Positions 1-10,146 of a stretch of 64,000 bases of DNA are shown piece after piece; the stretch's first letter is position 1; the number at the start of each line of letters is the position of its first letter. This stretch comes from Citrobacter youngae (GTDB lineage: Bacteria > Pseudomonadota > Gammaproteobacteria > Enterobacterales > Enterobacteriaceae): positions 62,001 through 126,000 of the forward strand of contig NZ_RPOI01000020.1 of assembly GCF_003818115.1 (NCBI RefSeq), in the 5' to 3' direction. The position numbers and the translations under genes were made by a program. Under the pieces are notes generated by a model. It was not told the origin of the DNA and did no database searches. It was given only the letters and a program-made list of their open reading frames with translations.

Positions 1-1255
1 GTCTGTCACGGCCCCAACGCACTAATGGCCCTATTCCCAGCAACAGCGCAAACGGCGCCATCAGCCAGGTAAACATGGTGTTGAAGAACGGCTCGCCAAT
101 CGAAATACTGCCCAGTCCAAGCTGTTTGTGCACCAATGGCAACAGCGTGCCCAGGAGCACCACCAGCATGGCAGCAATCAGCAGCACGTTATTACCCAGC
201 AACAGCGATTCACGCGACCACAGCGCGTTATTAACCCGTGAGCGGACCTTGTGACCGCGCACAGCAAACAGCAGCAGGGAACCGCCGATAACCAGCACCA
301 TGAAGGCCAGAATAAACATCCCGCGTGACGGATCGGAGGCGAAGGCATGCACCGACACCAGCACGCCAGAGCGCACCAGGAACGTCCCTAACAGGCAAAG
401 CGAGAATGCGCAGATTGACAGCAGCAGCGTCCAGGCTTTAAAGCTGGCACGCTGTTCGGTGACCGACAACGAGTGCATCAGCGCCGTTCCCACCAGCCAT
501 GGCATAAACGAGGCGTTTTCAACTGGATCCCAGAACCACCAGCCGCCCCAGCCCAGCTCGTAATAGGCCCAGGCGGAACCGAGCACAATACCCAACGTCA
601 GGAACACCCACGCCGCCAGCGTCCACGGACGCGAAAAACGGGCAAAGGTGCTATCCAGACGCCCGCTCATCAGTGCGGCAATCGCAAAGGCAAACGCCAC
701 GGAGAAACCGACATAGCCCATGTACAGCAATGGTGGGTGGAAAATAAGCCCAGGATCCTGCAACAGCGGATTCAGGTCGCGGCCTTCAATAGGAAAATCT
801 GGCAACGTGCGGGCAAACGGATTGGAAGTAAACAGGATAAACAGCAGGAAGCCAACGCTGACCATGCCCATCACCGCCAGTACGCGGGCGACGATATCCA
901 GCGGCATCCGCTGGCTGAACAGCGCCACAGCGAACGTCCAGCCGCTCATCAGCAACACCCACAGCAACAATGAGCCTTCATGCGCGCCCCATGTCGCGGC
1001 GACGCGATACCAGACCGGAAGTTGCGTATTGGAGTTGCTGGCGACATAGGTCACGGTAAAGTCATTAACCACGAAGGCGTTTACCAGCACCAGAAACGCC
1101 CCCATCACACAGATAAACAACACCCAGGCAAAGGGTCGCGCAGAGGCCATCATCCGGACATCGCCACGCGCAACCCCCCACAGCGGATAAACCGACAGCA
1201 ACAGTGCAACGCCAAGCGCAAGGCACAACAGCGCGTTGCCAATTTCAGGCATCAT
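1..1255 (-). CDS. ccmF: Heme lyase CcmF, N-terminal part (cut by window edge)
   Basis: Inner-membrane subunit of the system I cytochrome c maturation complex, which ligates heme from holo-CcmE to the CXXCH motifs of apocytochromes in the periplasm. About 418 N-terminal residues are present; the family is about 650 long, so roughly the last third lies beyond the left edge. Translation begins [10 protein letters not shown] and contains the tryptophan-rich heme-handling motif [13 protein letters not shown] near positions 515-560, plus many hydrophobic helices. The ATG overlaps the ccmE stop codon, as usual in this operon. The frame is open over the whole visible part. Identification is by close match to recalled E. 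coli CcmF. Confidence 0.95.
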   Translation of the reverse strand, partial: MMPEIGNALLCLALGVALLLSVYPLWGVARGDVRMMASARPFAWVLFICVMGAFLVLVNAFVVNDFTVTYVASNSNTQLPVWYRVAATWGAHEGSLLLWVLLMSGWTFAVALFSQRMPLDIVARVLAVMGMVSVGFLLFILFTSNPFARTLPDFPIEGRDLNPLLQDPGLIFHPPLLYMGYVGFSVAFAFAIAALMSGRLDSTFARFSRPWTLAAWVFLTLGIVLGSAWAYYELGWGGWWFWDPVENASFMPWLVGTALMHSLSVTEQRASFKAWTLLLSICAFSLCLLGTFLVRSGVLVSVHAFASDPSRGMFILAFMVLVIGGSLLLFAVRGHKVRSRVNNALWSRESLLLGNNVLLIAAMLVVLLGTLLPLVHKQLGLGSISIGEPFFNTMFTWLMAPFALLLGIGPLVRWGRDR

Positions 1256-1731
1256 GACGTTTTATCCTTATAAACACTTTCCGGACGACGATGGTTTTCC
1301 TGCATCGCTTTTTCGACTTCCGGCGGGGTGTAATTTTCATCATGCTTGGCAAGGACCTCTTTGGCCTGCACATGATTTCCCTGATCCAGTTCTCCCTGAA
1401 CAACGACGCCCTGCCCTTCACGGAACAGATCCGGCAGGATACCTTCATAGGTCACATCCACCACGCCTTCGGCGTCATAGATGCTGAAGTTAACTTTCAG
1501 CGACTGCGGGTCGCGCTTCACACTGCCCGGCATAACCATACCGCCAACGCGCAGGCGTTGACCGACTTCCGGCATCTGCTGAGTTTCGCGCTTGCCGTAG
1601 AGTATTTCTCCCGGCGTATAGAACAGATCGATATTGGAACGCAGCGCATAGAGCACCAGCGTGATGGTCAAAGCCAGGCCCGCCAGCACCGCACAGGCTA
1701 TCCATAGCCGATTTTTACGTCGAATATTCAC
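1252..1731 (-). CDS. ccmE: Cytochrome c-type biogenesis heme chaperone CcmE
   Basis: Periplasmic heme chaperone anchored by one N-terminal helix (about residues 9-29). It takes heme from CcmC and binds it covalently, then passes it to CcmF. The covalent heme ligand His130 and the nearby Tyr134 are both present in the segment LAKHDENY. Length is 159 residues, the usual size. The start overlaps the ccmD stop and the stop overlaps the ccmF start, so translation is probably coupled through ccmCDEF. Because CcmE needs a working CcmC for heme loading, the defect in ccmC upstream would affect it. Confidence 0.97.
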   Translation of the reverse strand: MNIRRKNRLWIACAVLAGLALTITLVLYALRSNIDLFYTPGEILYGKRETQQMPEVGQRLRVGGMVMPGSVKRDPQSLKVNFSIYDAEGVVDVTYEGILPDLFREGQGVVVQGELDQGNHVQAKEVLAKHDENYTPPEVEKAMQENHRRPESVYKDKTS

Positions 1732-1940
1732 GCCGCCTCCCGTTGCACTTGCGCTGCACGCATACGCGCTTCTCTCGCCCGCTGCTGCGCCACACCGCGT
1801 AAGATTGCGCGATGCTGTAGTGCAGAATGCAGCACCAGCACCAGCAACGGAATTACACTCATGGCCACGGCCAGCCAGACATATAAGGCGTAACCGCCCA
1901 TCGCGAAAAAATCACTCCATGATGCAAATGCAGGGGTCAT
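1728..1940 (-). CDS. ccmD: Heme exporter protein CcmD
   Basis: Small single-helix membrane protein of 70 residues that holds the CcmABC-CcmE complex together and helps release holo-CcmE. The sequence has a short N-terminal part ([16 protein letters not shown]), one long hydrophobic helix (about residues 17-42) and a basic, Arg-rich cytoplasmic tail. It overlaps both the ccmC stop (ATGA) and the ccmE start. Size and layout match E. coli CcmD. Confidence 0.95.
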   Translation of the reverse strand: MTPAFASWSDFFAMGGYALYVWLAVAMSVIPLLVLVLHSALQHRAILRGVAQQRAREARMRAAQVQREAA

Positions 1941-2673
1941 TGGCGGCCTCTTTTTAAGATCAGTTCACTCACCCACGGGCGGCGTTTTTCCATCAATAAA
2001 ATCAGATTACGCATGCGCATCAGCGCCAGCGTGACAAACAGGAGCAGATAGCCGACGATCGCCAGGCGCAGTGGCGTACGCATCGCCGGATCAATACTTT
2101 GCTGCATGCGGGTCGACCCTGATGCAGCGTGTTCCACCACTCAACCGAGTAGTGAATAATCGGTAAGTTCACGACACCAATCAGCACCAGAATACCGGCG
2201 GCACGACCTGCCAGACGGCGGTCGTCAAAGGCATGCCACAGCGCAATGGCGCCAACGTAGAGAAACAGCAGCACCAGTTCAGAGGTGAGTCGGGCATCCC
2301 AGACCCACCAGGTCCCCCACATCGGTTTGCCCCATGCGGAACCTGTCACCAGTGCAATAAAGGTAAACACTGCGCCAACTGGCGCCATCGCCGCCAGCGC
2401 CAGATTGGCCATTTTCATCTGCCAGACCAGGCCGATAAATGCGGCAACCGCCATTGATGCGTAAATGCCCATCGACCAGATTGCCGCCGGGACGTGCAGA
2501 TAGATAATGCGATAGCTCTGCCCCTGCTGATAATCCGCTGGCGCGAAGCCAAATCCCCAAACCCATCCTGTTACCAGTACCACTGCGCTGGCAATCGCCA
2601 GCCATGGAATAAACCAGCCACAGACCTGATAGAGACGTGGGGGCATCGCCAGTTGATGAAGTGTTTTCCACAT
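1937..2673 (-). pseudogene. ccmC: Heme transfer protein CcmC, interrupted by an apparent 1-base deletion
   Basis: CcmC is a six-helix membrane protein that presents heme to CcmE. Residues 1-186 read in one frame, including His60 (LHVP), the WWD motif GTWWVWDARLT near residues 120-130, and His184. After NTLHQG the frame is lost: translation runs on with foreign residues to a stop giving 217 in total. The expected continuation (STRMQQSIDPAMR, last helix, and C-terminus SELILKRGR) is intact in another frame down to position 1937, where its TGA overlaps the ccmD start. Restoring one base in the C run at 2117-2119 would give the usual 245 residues or so. Whether this is a true mutation or an assembly error in a homopolymer cannot be told here. 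Confidence 0.85.
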
Positions 2674-2715
2674 AGTTCAGTCACCAGACTCAATAAATTA
2701 GTAAATTTCCGTTTT

Positions 2716-2743
2716 ACCGGAGGGCGGCTTCGCCTTGTCCGGC
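2716..2743. repeat. REP element between ccmB and ccmC
   Basis: A GC-rich imperfect palindrome reading ACCGGAGGGCGGCTTCGCC then TTGTCCGGC, matching the enterobacterial REP/PU consensus. It lies in the 86-base gap between ccmB and ccmC, genes that are otherwise tightly packed. It can form a stable hairpin in the operon transcript. Confidence 0.7.
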
Positions 2744-2759
2744 ACAAGTCATATCTGCG

Positions 2760-3419
2760 CTATTGCACGCTGATACGTAACGCCGCCGCCGTCGCAAAGG
2801 GACTTAACGTGGCGCTTCCTACCAGCAACGCGCCAAGAATCGCCATGTACCCTTCAACGGGTAAGTGCATCGAGGCGGCGTCCATCGCAGCGGTCGCAAA
2901 AATCAACAATGGAATGGTTAGCGGGAGTACCAGCACGCTCAACAGCACGCCACCGCGTTTTAACCCCACCGTCAATCCCACGCCCGGTGCGCCGAGAAAA
3001 CCCAGCGTCGGCGTTCCAAGCAGCAACGTCAGCGCCATAATTTGCCAACCGTACATATCCATTCCCAGCAGCAATGCCACCAGCGGCGAGAGGATCAGCA
3101 GCGGCAAACCGGTTACAACCCAGTGCGCCATCACCTTCGCCAGCACCACGGCCGGTAGCGGCAATGGCAGCAGCATCAATTGTTCGAGGCTGCCATCCTG
3201 TAAGTCATCCCGGAATAAACGTTCCAGCGCCAGTAATGAGGCCAGCAATGCGGCAACCCAGATAATGCCCGGTGCGATGCGCGCCAGCAGCTGTGGCTCC
3301 GGCCCAATGCTCAGAGGGAACAACGTGATAACGATCAGGAAAAACCATAACGGATTGGCGATCTCTGCACTATGACGGAACGCAACCCGCAGTTCTAAAC
3401 GGAAGATTTGCCACATCAT
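2760..3419 (-). CDS. ccmB: Heme exporter permease CcmB
   Basis: Membrane subunit of the CcmABC transporter-like complex, which uses ATP to release holo-CcmE from CcmC. The 219 residues comprise about six hydrophobic helices, with the conserved segment [17 protein letters not shown] in the first cytoplasmic region. The length is that of the family (about 220). The ATG overlaps the last bases of ccmA, so the two are translationally coupled. A REP unit separates it from ccmC. Confidence 0.96.
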   Translation of the reverse strand: MMWQIFRLELRVAFRHSAEIANPLWFFLIVITLFPLSIGPEPQLLARIAPGIIWVAALLASLLALERLFRDDLQDGSLEQLMLLPLPLPAVVLAKVMAHWVVTGLPLLILSPLVALLLGMDMYGWQIMALTLLLGTPTLGFLGAPGVGLTVGLKRGGVLLSVLVLPLTIPLLIFATAAMDAASMHLPVEGYMAILGALLVGSATLSPFATAAALRISVQ

Positions 3420-4027
3420 TGCGCGGCCCTCTCGCTGGTCAGCGCAATACGTCGAACTTTATCGGTCTCAACACCCAGAGGCTGGTGCGTTGTAAGGATC
3501 ACAATACCACCCTGCTCTGTATGCTGTGCCATGCGCTGAGTCAGTCGCTTAACGCCGTGCACATCAATAGCGGTAAAGGGTTCATCGAGGATCCACAGCC
3601 TGGCGCGGGTCAGCCAGAGGCGAGCCAGTGCCACGCGCCGCTGTTGTCCGGCGGAGAGTTGATTAACAGGAATATCTTCATATCCGGCAAGCCCTGCCTG
3701 CGCCAGTGCCGCCAGACAGTCGCCATCGTGATGGAAAAATCGCAGATTCTCCAACGCCGAAAGCCGGGTTTTTATCCCCGGCTGATGTCCGATCCACAGT
3801 AGTTCCTGATGGTAGCTGTCCCGCACCTGGTGCAGCGATTTCCCTTGCCAGCAAACCTCTCCGGCGTCAGGACGAGCCAGCCCGGTAAGCAACCGCAGCA
3901 GGGTGGTTTTCCCTGCGCCATTGCTCCCGGTAATTTGTACCCATTCCCCTGCATTGACGCGAAATGACAGATCGCTAAACAGTATTCTGTCATCTCGCTC
4001 GCAGAGCAGTTCTCTGGCCTCAAGCAT
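3416..4027 (-). CDS. ccmA: Heme exporter ATP-binding protein CcmA
   Basis: ABC-type ATPase of the cytochrome c maturation complex, acting at the cytoplasmic face with CcmB. Walker A GSNGAGKT is at residues 34-41, the ABC signature LSAGQ at about 124-128, Walker B ending in DEP at about 144-150, and a switch histidine in TTHQP. It has 203 residues, close to the usual 205-207. It begins 19 bases after napC, so ccm is read as the downstream half of the nap operon, as in E. coli. Confidence 0.96.
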   Translation of the reverse strand: MLEARELLCERDDRILFSDLSFRVNAGEWVQITGSNGAGKTTLLRLLTGLARPDAGEVCWQGKSLHQVRDSYHQELLWIGHQPGIKTRLSALENLRFFHHDGDCLAALAQAGLAGYEDIPVNQLSAGQQRRVALARLWLTRARLWILDEPFTAIDVHGVKRLTQRMAQHTEQGGIVILTTHQPLGVETDKVRRIALTSERAAQ

Positions 4028-4046
4028 CCTGATTATTTACATCCTG

Positions 4047-4649
4047 TTAAAAGCCCGGTTTGACTTCGCGCATATCAGGCAGTTTGTGCGCTATCCCTTT
4101 ATGGCAGTCAATACAGGTTTGCCCTTCTTTCACGGCCTGATCATGCATTTTAGCCGCTACGCCTTTCTGGGCGGTTAAATCCATAAACTCGAAGTTGTGA
4201 CAGTTCCGACACTCTTGCGAATTATTGTCTTTCATACGCCGCCATTCATTTTGCGCCATCGATAAACGGTGGTCTTCAAATTTTTGCGGTGTATCTATTA
4301 ACCCCAGAGCTTTCGCGTACAGCTCCTTGCTGGCCTTGATTTTGCGGATCATTTTCGGCCCCCACTCATGAGGGACGTGGCAATCAGGGCAAGTCGCGCG
4401 CACACCGCTGCGGTTGTTGTAGTGTACGGTTTCCATGTATTCCTGGTATACCGTGTTGCGCATTTCGTGACAGCTAATGCAGAACTCTTCAGTATTGGCC
4501 TTTTCCATACCGGTATTAAAGCCGCCCCAGAAAATAATGCCGCCCACAAAGCCGATTAACAACAGCGTGCCGAGCGCCAGACGGCTGGGGCGACGCCACC
4601 ATTGCCAGACGCGCTTAATCCAGCCTGGTTTACGGTTAGAATTTTCCAT
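4047..4649 (-). CDS. napC: Quinol dehydrogenase, tetraheme cytochrome NapC
   Basis: Membrane-anchored tetraheme c-type cytochrome of the NapC/NirT family that oxidises menaquinol or ubiquinol and passes electrons to NapB and NapA. One N-terminal helix (about residues 24-44) precedes four heme motifs: CISCH, CPDCH, CRNCH and CIDCH. Its 200 residues equal the E. coli length. It is last in the nap set, 9 bases after napB, and is followed directly by the ccm genes needed to mature it. Confidence 0.97.
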   Translation of the reverse strand: MENSNRKPGWIKRVWQWWRRPSRLALGTLLLIGFVGGIIFWGGFNTGMEKANTEEFCISCHEMRNTVYQEYMETVHYNNRSGVRATCPDCHVPHEWGPKMIRKIKASKELYAKALGLIDTPQKFEDHRLSMAQNEWRRMKDNNSQECRNCHNFEFMDLTAQKGVAAKMHDQAVKEGQTCIDCHKGIAHKLPDMREVKPGF

Positions 4650-4658
4650 AATGACCTC

Positions 4659-5108
4659 TTATTTCCCGTAACCTTTCGAGGGGGTGAAGGTATTTTCAAC
4701 AATCGGCGCGGCGTCAGCCTGCGGGACATGACACTGCAGACAGAAGTAACGACGCGGGGCGACTTCAGCCAATACCTTGCCGTTGCTGTCCATAAAGTGC
4801 GTCGGGCTGATGCGCGGTGCACCGGTGGTGCGGTAGCTTTCAACACCGTGACACTGCAGGCAACGGTTGGTATTGGTCGTCACCTGGTAACCGTCAACAC
4901 TGTGCGGAACCATCGGTGGCTGATTCACATAATTCAGCGGCATACGCTCCTGCTCTTTCGGCATGCGAATCGCCCCTTCCTGTGTCCCTGAGACCTCCGG
5001 TGACTGGCTCAGATCCACTCCGTTTGCAGCCCAAACGGCCCCACTGACTACCAGGGCCAGCGCGGCTGTCCATTGACTCAGCGCTTTAATCAGGTCATGG
5101 CTTTTCAT
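4659..5108 (-). CDS. napB: Periplasmic nitrate reductase diheme cytochrome subunit NapB
   Basis: Small periplasmic electron-transfer subunit that accepts electrons from NapC and gives them to NapA. A signal peptide (MKSHDLIKAL..., cleaved near AVWAAN) and two CLQCH heme motifs are visible. The chosen start (MKSHDL) gives 149 residues, equal to E. coli. An in-frame ATG seven codons upstream exists but lies in what used to be the last codons of napH. The likely ribosome-binding site GGGAGCG is also inherited from that napH remnant. An ERIC element now separates this gene from napH. Confidence 0.96.
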   Translation of the reverse strand: MKSHDLIKALSQWTAALALVVSGAVWAANGVDLSQSPEVSGTQEGAIRMPKEQERMPLNYVNQPPMVPHSVDGYQVTTNTNRCLQCHGVESYRTTGAPRISPTHFMDSNGKVLAEVAPRRYFCLQCHVPQADAAPIVENTFTPSKGYGK

Positions 5109-5133
5109 TGTTTCGCTCCCGAACTCCATCGCA

Positions 5134-5258
5134 TTTACACTTCATCCTTTAAGCTGCCTCTTTGTTGGCTGCGCTCCGAAATCCCAGTCACATAGTTACT
5201 ATGCTCCTGGGGAATTTCTCGCTTGCCGCCGCGATGCATCTCAAATGATTTTGTGTAT
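5134..5258. repeat. ERIC element inserted between napH and napB
   Basis: About 125 bases matching the recalled enterobacterial repetitive intergenic consensus along its length. Hallmarks on the plus strand are TTCATCCTTTAAGCTGCCTC, TTGGCTGCGCTC, the central CCCAGTCA...GCTCCTGGGG core and CTCGCTTGCCGCC. The repeat sits exactly where E. coli napH would continue into its last eight codons: that remnant (encoding RWSSGAK in the napH frame) is still visible at about 5109-5132, just upstream of napB. The repeat therefore replaced the NapH C-terminus and broke the napH-napB overlap. Confidence 0.88.
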
Positions 5259-6092
5259 CGTTATTGTAAAAACATCCTCAGAACAGACATCCACACAGCG
5301 ACCGCAGGCCATGCAATCGCGACTGGTCACCTGCACCGGGCTTTGCTCATCCAGCACCGGCGCACGTAGCACATGCGGTTCCGGGCAAACATGAAAACAA
5401 TCCATACAGCGGTTACATCTCTTACGTTCTTTTGCTGATACGGTTATTGCACCTTTACTGCCCAATGCGCCATACAGCGCACCCAGGGGGCAGAGATGTC
5501 CGCACCAGCCATGCTCAACGACCAGTAAATCAAATAAAAACAGCGCGAGAATAAGCAGCGCACCGCTGCCAAAGCCCATGACCAGGCTACGTCCCAGCAA
5601 AGAAACCGGGTTTATCCACTCCCACAGCAGCGTTCCTGTCAGGGCAGAACCGACCAGGATAACCACCAGCAGGACGTACCGTATATGGCGCGGCAGGGTC
5701 GCAGACTGATTCAGGTCAAACCTTCTGCGCAGCCAGCTCGCCAAATCAGTCACCGGATTCATCGGGCAGACCCAACTGCAAAACAGTCGCTTACCTGCAA
5801 GGGCATACAGAACCGTAATAATGGCGGCCCCTGTTAACGCGACTGTTGCTGGCAGGTGCCCGCTGGCCAGGCTTTGCAGGGTAATGAGTGGGTCGGTTAA
5901 CGGAATGGTATCCAGCAACAGGCTGCTACTGTAATTACCATGCAGGATCCACACGCCAAGCCACGGACCGCTGAGGAACATCGCCAGAACCAGGAACTGG
6001 CTCAGGCGACGCAACACCAGCCAGCGATGGCTCTTCCACCACCCTTTTTTCGCTTGTGCTTCACGCCCCGCATCACGTTTACGATTTGCCAT
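5241..6092 (-). CDS. napH: Ferredoxin-type quinol dehydrogenase subunit NapH (C-terminus altered)
   Basis: Membrane iron-sulfur protein that with NapG forms a quinol-oxidising route to NapC and NapA. It has about four membrane helices, two CXXXCP motifs (CSWVCP, CGHLCP) and two ferredoxin cluster motifs ([11 protein letters not shown] and [11 protein letters not shown]). It has 283 residues against 287 in E. coli. The last residues read TITIHKII in place of an ending like RWSSGAKS, because an ERIC repeat supplies the stop codon. All cluster ligands are upstream of the change, so function is probably kept. The start overlaps napG by 14 bases. Confidence 0.95.
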   Translation of the reverse strand: MANRKRDAGREAQAKKGWWKSHRWLVLRRLSQFLVLAMFLSGPWLGVWILHGNYSSSLLLDTIPLTDPLITLQSLASGHLPATVALTGAAIITVLYALAGKRLFCSWVCPMNPVTDLASWLRRRFDLNQSATLPRHIRYVLLVVILVGSALTGTLLWEWINPVSLLGRSLVMGFGSGALLILALFLFDLLVVEHGWCGHLCPLGALYGALGSKGAITVSAKERKRCNRCMDCFHVCPEPHVLRAPVLDEQSPVQVTSRDCMACGRCVDVCSEDVFTITIHKII

Positions 6093-6774
6093 TGTTCCCC
6101 TCCAGCCAACCGAAGCGGTAATGGTGTCCTAACTCCCCTTTCGCCAGCGACAGCGGCAGCACTTTTATTGCCGGCTGCTCCAGTACGCAGACTTTTTCGC
6201 ATTTCCCACAGCCAGTACAGGCATCGCTGTGCACGGTCGGAATAAACCGCGCATGCTTACCAGTACGCATGTTGCGGTCCAGCTCCAGGGTGATAGCCTC
6301 ATCGATTTTCGGGCACTCGCGATAGCAAACGTCGCAGCGTAGCCCCTGATAGTTGAGGCAGTTTTCGTGATCCAGCAGAACCGCCAGTCCCATACGCGAA
6401 TCGTCAATGGATGCAATTTCCCTGTCCAACGCGCCGCTGGGGCAGACTTTGGCGCACGGGATGTCCTCACACATTTCGCAGGGGATGTCGCGAGCGACAA
6501 AATAGGGTGTTCCGGCCGCCAGCCCGGAGGCCAGCGTTGCCAGTTTCAGCGTGTCATACGGGCAGGCCTGGACGCACTGGCCACAGCGCACACAGGCGCT
6601 GGCAAATGCGTCTTCACTCAGAGCCCCAGGCGGGCGCAGCCGCACGCCGGTTGCGCGTGCGGTTTGTTGTTGCAACCCCAGCGCCACGCCAACGACGGCC
6701 AGCCCGCCCGCTGCGCGAACCATATCGCGCAGAAAGCGGCGGCGGCCATTTTGGGGTTTTGCTGACCGGGACAT
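6079..6774 (-). CDS. napG: Ferredoxin-type electron transfer protein NapG
   Basis: Periplasmic four-cluster ferredoxin that works with NapH in quinol oxidation. The N-terminus carries a twin-arginine export signal (GRRRFLRDM followed by a hydrophobic stretch ending near TARA). Cluster ligands are visible in [32 protein letters not shown] and [11 protein letters not shown]. Length is 231, the same as E. coli. It sits 6 bases after napA and overlaps napH. Confidence 0.96.
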   Translation of the reverse strand: MSRSAKPQNGRRRFLRDMVRAAGGLAVVGVALGLQQQTARATGVRLRPPGALSEDAFASACVRCGQCVQACPYDTLKLATLASGLAAGTPYFVARDIPCEMCEDIPCAKVCPSGALDREIASIDDSRMGLAVLLDHENCLNYQGLRCDVCYRECPKIDEAITLELDRNMRTGKHARFIPTVHSDACTGCGKCEKVCVLEQPAIKVLPLSLAKGELGHHYRFGWLEGNNGKS

Positions 6775-6780
6775 AACGCG

Positions 6781-9267
6781 TTACACCTTCGCCAGTTTCA
6801 CGGCGCACTTCTTGAAATCCGTCTCTTTGGAGAGCGGATCCGTCGCATCCAGCGTCAGGTTGTTTACCAGCTGTGCGGCGTCGAAGAACGGCATGTACAC
6901 CAGCCCCTGCGGCGGACGGTTACGACCGCGTGTTTCAACAATCGAAATCACTTCGCCACGACGGGAAACCACTTTGACCTTATCGCCACGACGCAGATCG
7001 CGTGCTTTTGCATCCAGTGGGTGGATAAACAGCACGGCTTCCGGGAAAGCGCGGTGCAGTTCAGGCACACGACGCGTCATACTGCCGGTATGCCAGTGTT
7101 CCAGAACACGTCCGGTGGATAGCCACAGGTCATATTCTTTATCCGGCGCTTCAGCAGCAGGCTCAAACGGCAGCGCGAAGATCACCGCTTTACCGTCCGG
7201 TTTACCGTAGAACTTGTAGCTTTCACCTGCTTTCACGTAAGGGTCGTTGCCTTCGCTGTAGCGCCACTGGGTCTCTTTGCCTTCGACGACCGGCCAGCGT
7301 AAACCGCGGGCTTTGTGGTAATCGTCAAATGGCGCAAGGTCATGCCCGTGACCGCGACCAAACCAGGCGTACTCTTCGAACAACCCTTTTTGCAGATAGA
7401 AACCGAGTTCGCGAGATTCATCATTCAGTTGATCTTCAGCCAGTTCAGTCACCGGGAATTTCGTTACTGCTGGCGTGGCGAACAGCACGTCATACAACGT
7501 CTTACCGCGCAGCTCGGGTTTCTTCGCCAGCAGTTCCTCCGGCCAGACGTCTTCCGTTTTGAATCGGCGGGCAAACTGCACCATCTGCCACAGGTCAGAT
7601 TTCGCTTCACCCGGTGCTTTAATCTGCTGGCGCCAGAACTGAGTACGGCGCTCGGCGTTACCGTAAGCCCCTTCTTTCTCTACCCACATCGCTGTTGGCA
7701 GGATCAGGTCGGCAGCCAGAGCACTGACCGTCGGGTACGGATCGGAAACGATGATAAAGTTGCGCGGATCGCGCCAGCCAGGCATACGCTCTTCGTTGAT
7801 GTTCGGCCCAGCCTGCATGTTGTTGTTACACATCACCCAGTAGACATTGAGCTTGCCATCTTTCAGTGCGCGGTCCTGCGCCACAGCATGCAGACCGATT
7901 TTCGCCGGAATGGTACCCGCCGGAATATTCCAGTGTTTTTCACAGATATCGCGGTGTTTCTCGTTCGTCACCACCATATCCGCAGGCAGACGGTGAGAGA
8001 AGGTCCCGACTTCACGCGCGGTACCACAAGCGGAAGGCTGACCCGTCAGCGAGAATGGGCCGCAGCCTGGCTGAGAAATTTTACCGGTCAGCAGGTGCAG
8101 GTTATAGACAAGGTTGTTAGCCCATACGCCACGGGTATGCTGGTTAAAGCCCATCGTCCAGTAGGAGATGACTTTCTTCTTAGGATCGGCATACAACTGC
8201 GCCAGCTGTTCCAGCTGATCTTTTGGCACGCCGGTCATTTCTGCAGTTTTATCCAGCGTATACTCCGCAACAAACGCTTTGTACTCTTCAAAACTGATCG
8301 GTTCCGAGGCATCGGAACCCGGGTTTTTCGCCGCTTTTTCCAGCGGATGGGTTGGACGCAGACCGTAGCCGATATCCGTTGCCCCTTTACGCAGGTTAAC
8401 GTGCTTGCTAAAGAAGTCCTGGTTTATCGCATTGTTTTGAATGATATAGTTTGCGATGTAGTTGAGGATCACCAGGTCGCTTTGCGGCGTAAAGACGATG
8501 CCGTTATCCGCCAGCTCAAAGCTACGATGCTGGAAGGTAGAGAGAACGGCGACGTTGACGTTAGGATCGGACAGACGACGGTTGGTGATGCGCGACCACA
8601 GGATCGGGTGCATTTCCGCCATATTTGCGCCCCACAGGACGAAAGCATCCGCATGCTCGATATCGTCATAACAGCCCATCGGCTCATCCATACCAAAGGT
8701 ACGCATAAAGCCCACAACGGCTGACGCCATGCAGTGACGCGCGTTCGGATCGATGTTGTTCGAACGGAAACCGGCTTTGAACAGTTTTGCGGCAGCGTAG
8801 CCTTCCCAGATGGTCCACTGACCGGAGCCAAACATACCAATAGCGTCTGGCCCTTTCTCTTTCAGAGAGGTTTTAAATTTCTCTTCCATCACATCAAAGG
8901 CCTGGTCCCAGCTAATCGGGGTGAATTCGCCTTCTTTGTGATATTTGCCGTCTTTCATGCGCAGCATCGGCTGCGTTAAACGGTCTTTTCCGTACATGAT
9001 TTTCGGCAGGAAGTAACCTTTGATGCAGTTGAGCCCACGGTTAACCGGCGCATCCGGGTCACCCTGACATGCCACAACACGCCCTTGTTGAGTGCCTACC
9101 AATACGCCACAACCGGTACCGCAAAAACGGCACGGGGCTTTATCCCATTTGATCGCTTCTTGCTGACCGACTACCGCACGGGCTACGCCCGGCACGCTTA
9201 ACCCGGCAGCCGCCGCAGCGGCCGCAACGGCGTTAGCTTTCATAAAGCTACGACGACTGAGTTTCAT
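6781..9267 (-). CDS. napA: Periplasmic nitrate reductase catalytic subunit NapA
   Basis: Reduces nitrate to nitrite in the periplasm, using a bis-MGD molybdenum cofactor and one [4Fe-4S] cluster. The Tat signal [13 protein letters not shown] opens the protein and is cut near VARA. Cluster cysteines are in [13 protein letters not shown] with the fourth in GLNCIKGYF, and the molybdenum-ligand cysteine is in [10 protein letters not shown]. It has 828 residues, equal to E. coli. The start overlaps the stop of napD, the chaperone that binds its signal peptide. Electrons come from NapB. Confidence 0.98.
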   Translation of the reverse strand: MKLSRRSFMKANAVAAAAAAAGLSVPGVARAVVGQQEAIKWDKAPCRFCGTGCGVLVGTQQGRVVACQGDPDAPVNRGLNCIKGYFLPKIMYGKDRLTQPMLRMKDGKYHKEGEFTPISWDQAFDVMEEKFKTSLKEKGPDAIGMFGSGQWTIWEGYAAAKLFKAGFRSNNIDPNARHCMASAVVGFMRTFGMDEPMGCYDDIEHADAFVLWGANMAEMHPILWSRITNRRLSDPNVNVAVLSTFQHRSFELADNGIVFTPQSDLVILNYIANYIIQNNAINQDFFSKHVNLRKGATDIGYGLRPTHPLEKAAKNPGSDASEPISFEEYKAFVAEYTLDKTAEMTGVPKDQLEQLAQLYADPKKKVISYWTMGFNQHTRGVWANNLVYNLHLLTGKISQPGCGPFSLTGQPSACGTAREVGTFSHRLPADMVVTNEKHRDICEKHWNIPAGTIPAKIGLHAVAQDRALKDGKLNVYWVMCNNNMQAGPNINEERMPGWRDPRNFIIVSDPYPTVSALAADLILPTAMWVEKEGAYGNAERRTQFWRQQIKAPGEAKSDLWQMVQFARRFKTEDVWPEELLAKKPELRGKTLYDVLFATPAVTKFPVTELAEDQLNDESRELGFYLQKGLFEEYAWFGRGHGHDLAPFDDYHKARGLRWPVVEGKETQWRYSEGNDPYVKAGESYKFYGKPDGKAVIFALPFEPAAEAPDKEYDLWLSTGRVLEHWHTGSMTRRVPELHRAFPEAVLFIHPLDAKARDLRRGDKVKVVSRRGEVISIVETRGRNRPPQGLVYMPFFDAAQLVNNLTLDATDPLSKETDFKKCAVKLAKV

Positions 9268-9527
9268 GGTGTTTCCTCACCTTGCTCATCCTGCTGGTGA
9301 TAAACCAGCGACACCGCCAGCACGCCCGCAACGTTGCGCACTGACTCAATTGTTTTCATTAGCGTTTCACTGTGCTCTGCTTCCACCACCACAATCAGTT
9401 GACCGCTTTCCACATCGCTGAGAGCAACTTCGCAACCCGGAAACGAACGTAACTGCGTGGCGATATCGCTGATGTGCTGACTTTTGGCCTGAACGACCAG
9501 GCTGCAGACCTGCCAGTTAGTGTCCAT
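9264..9527 (-). CDS. napD: NapA signal-peptide chaperone NapD
   Basis: Cytoplasmic chaperone of 87 residues that binds the NapA twin-arginine signal and delays export until the cofactor is in place. The start [15 protein letters not shown] is chosen because it matches the E. coli start and length; a longer in-frame reading from 9572 only runs back inside napF. It overlaps napF by 11 bases at its start and napA by 4 bases at its end, so translation is coupled along napF-napD-napA. Confidence 0.95.
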   Translation of the reverse strand: MDTNWQVCSLVVQAKSQHISDIATQLRSFPGCEVALSDVESGQLIVVVEAEHSETLMKTIESVRNVAGVLAVSLVYHQQDEQGEETP

Positions 9528-10008
9528 GGTTGTACTCCGCATTAATGGCTGATACCGGACAGATAGCGACACACGCGCCGCATCCGTTACATGCCTGATT
9601 GTCGAGCTGTGGCTGATAAATACCGGACAGCGTGGGACGAAAGGTTATGGCCATGGGTTCACAGCTATCCTGACAGCGATGGCATTCAACGGACTGATGC
9701 GCGAGACAGTTGTCACCGATCGAAAAATTCAGATCCCATGCCCTGGTGTGGCGCGGAAGAAAAAGTGATTCGGGACAGGCCTCTGCGCAGGCGTAACAAA
9801 AGCTGCATTCGCCGTGTTTGAAATTTACGCTCGGGTAACCACCCTGGCCTCGCTGCAGGATGTCGGTTTCACACGCCTGGATGCAGGCGTCACAACGGAG
9901 GCAATGAGCCAGAAAATGTGAGTCTTCCATGCTCCACGGCGGACGAATCCCATTGCTGGCTTTACGCCAACTGCCTGTCAACATGCCTCGACGGGATAAA
10001 TCAACCAT
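9517..10008 (-). CDS. napF: Ferredoxin-type protein NapF
   Basis: Cytoplasmic iron-sulfur protein thought to help assemble or activate NapA before export. Three full ferredoxin motifs are visible (CLRCDACIQAC, CSFCYACAEAC, CNGCGACVAIC) plus HRCQDSC. It has 163 residues against 164 in E. coli. It is the first gene of the nap-ccm operon; NarP/NarL and FNR sites lie 118-152 bases upstream of its start. Confidence 0.96.
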   Translation of the reverse strand: MVDLSRRGMLTGSWRKASNGIRPPWSMEDSHFLAHCLRCDACIQACETDILQRGQGGYPSVNFKHGECSFCYACAEACPESLFLPRHTRAWDLNFSIGDNCLAHQSVECHRCQDSCEPMAITFRPTLSGIYQPQLDNQACNGCGACVAICPVSAINAEYNHGH

Positions 10009-10125
10009 GACATTGTCCTTCCATAATGACGCTCTCCCTCGGCGGGTTGAACGACAATAAAAAACGCACTATTTATGAGTAGTTATTTTTAGCCGTAAGA
10101 TATTTCAGGATGTGTTTGAGGTGCA

Positions 10126-10141
10126 TACCCCAATTGGGGTA
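10126..10141 (-). promoter_or_regulatory. NarP/NarL 7-2-7 binding site upstream of napF
   Basis: The perfect palindrome TACCCCAATTGGGGTA fits two inverted NarL/NarP heptamers with a 2-base gap. Its centre is exactly 20 bases from the centre of the FNR site, the same spacing as the -44.5 and -64.5 sites of the E. coli nap promoter. That geometry would put the transcription start near position 10089 on the minus strand, with a -10 like TATCTT at about 10097-10102. It implies nitrate- or nitrite-responsive control of the whole nap-ccm operon. Confidence 0.85.
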
Positions 10142-10146
10142 AATGC

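Noticed and set aside
2494..3375. Open frame of 293 codons opposite ccmB and ccmC
   Set aside because: It crosses two genes and the REP-bearing gap, is Ser/Asn/Pro-rich without a domain, and ccmB on the other strand is clearly real.
7315..8724. Long open frame (469 codons) opposite napA
   Set aside because: An antisense shadow of napA; no ribosome-binding site or recognisable domain, and napA itself is complete.
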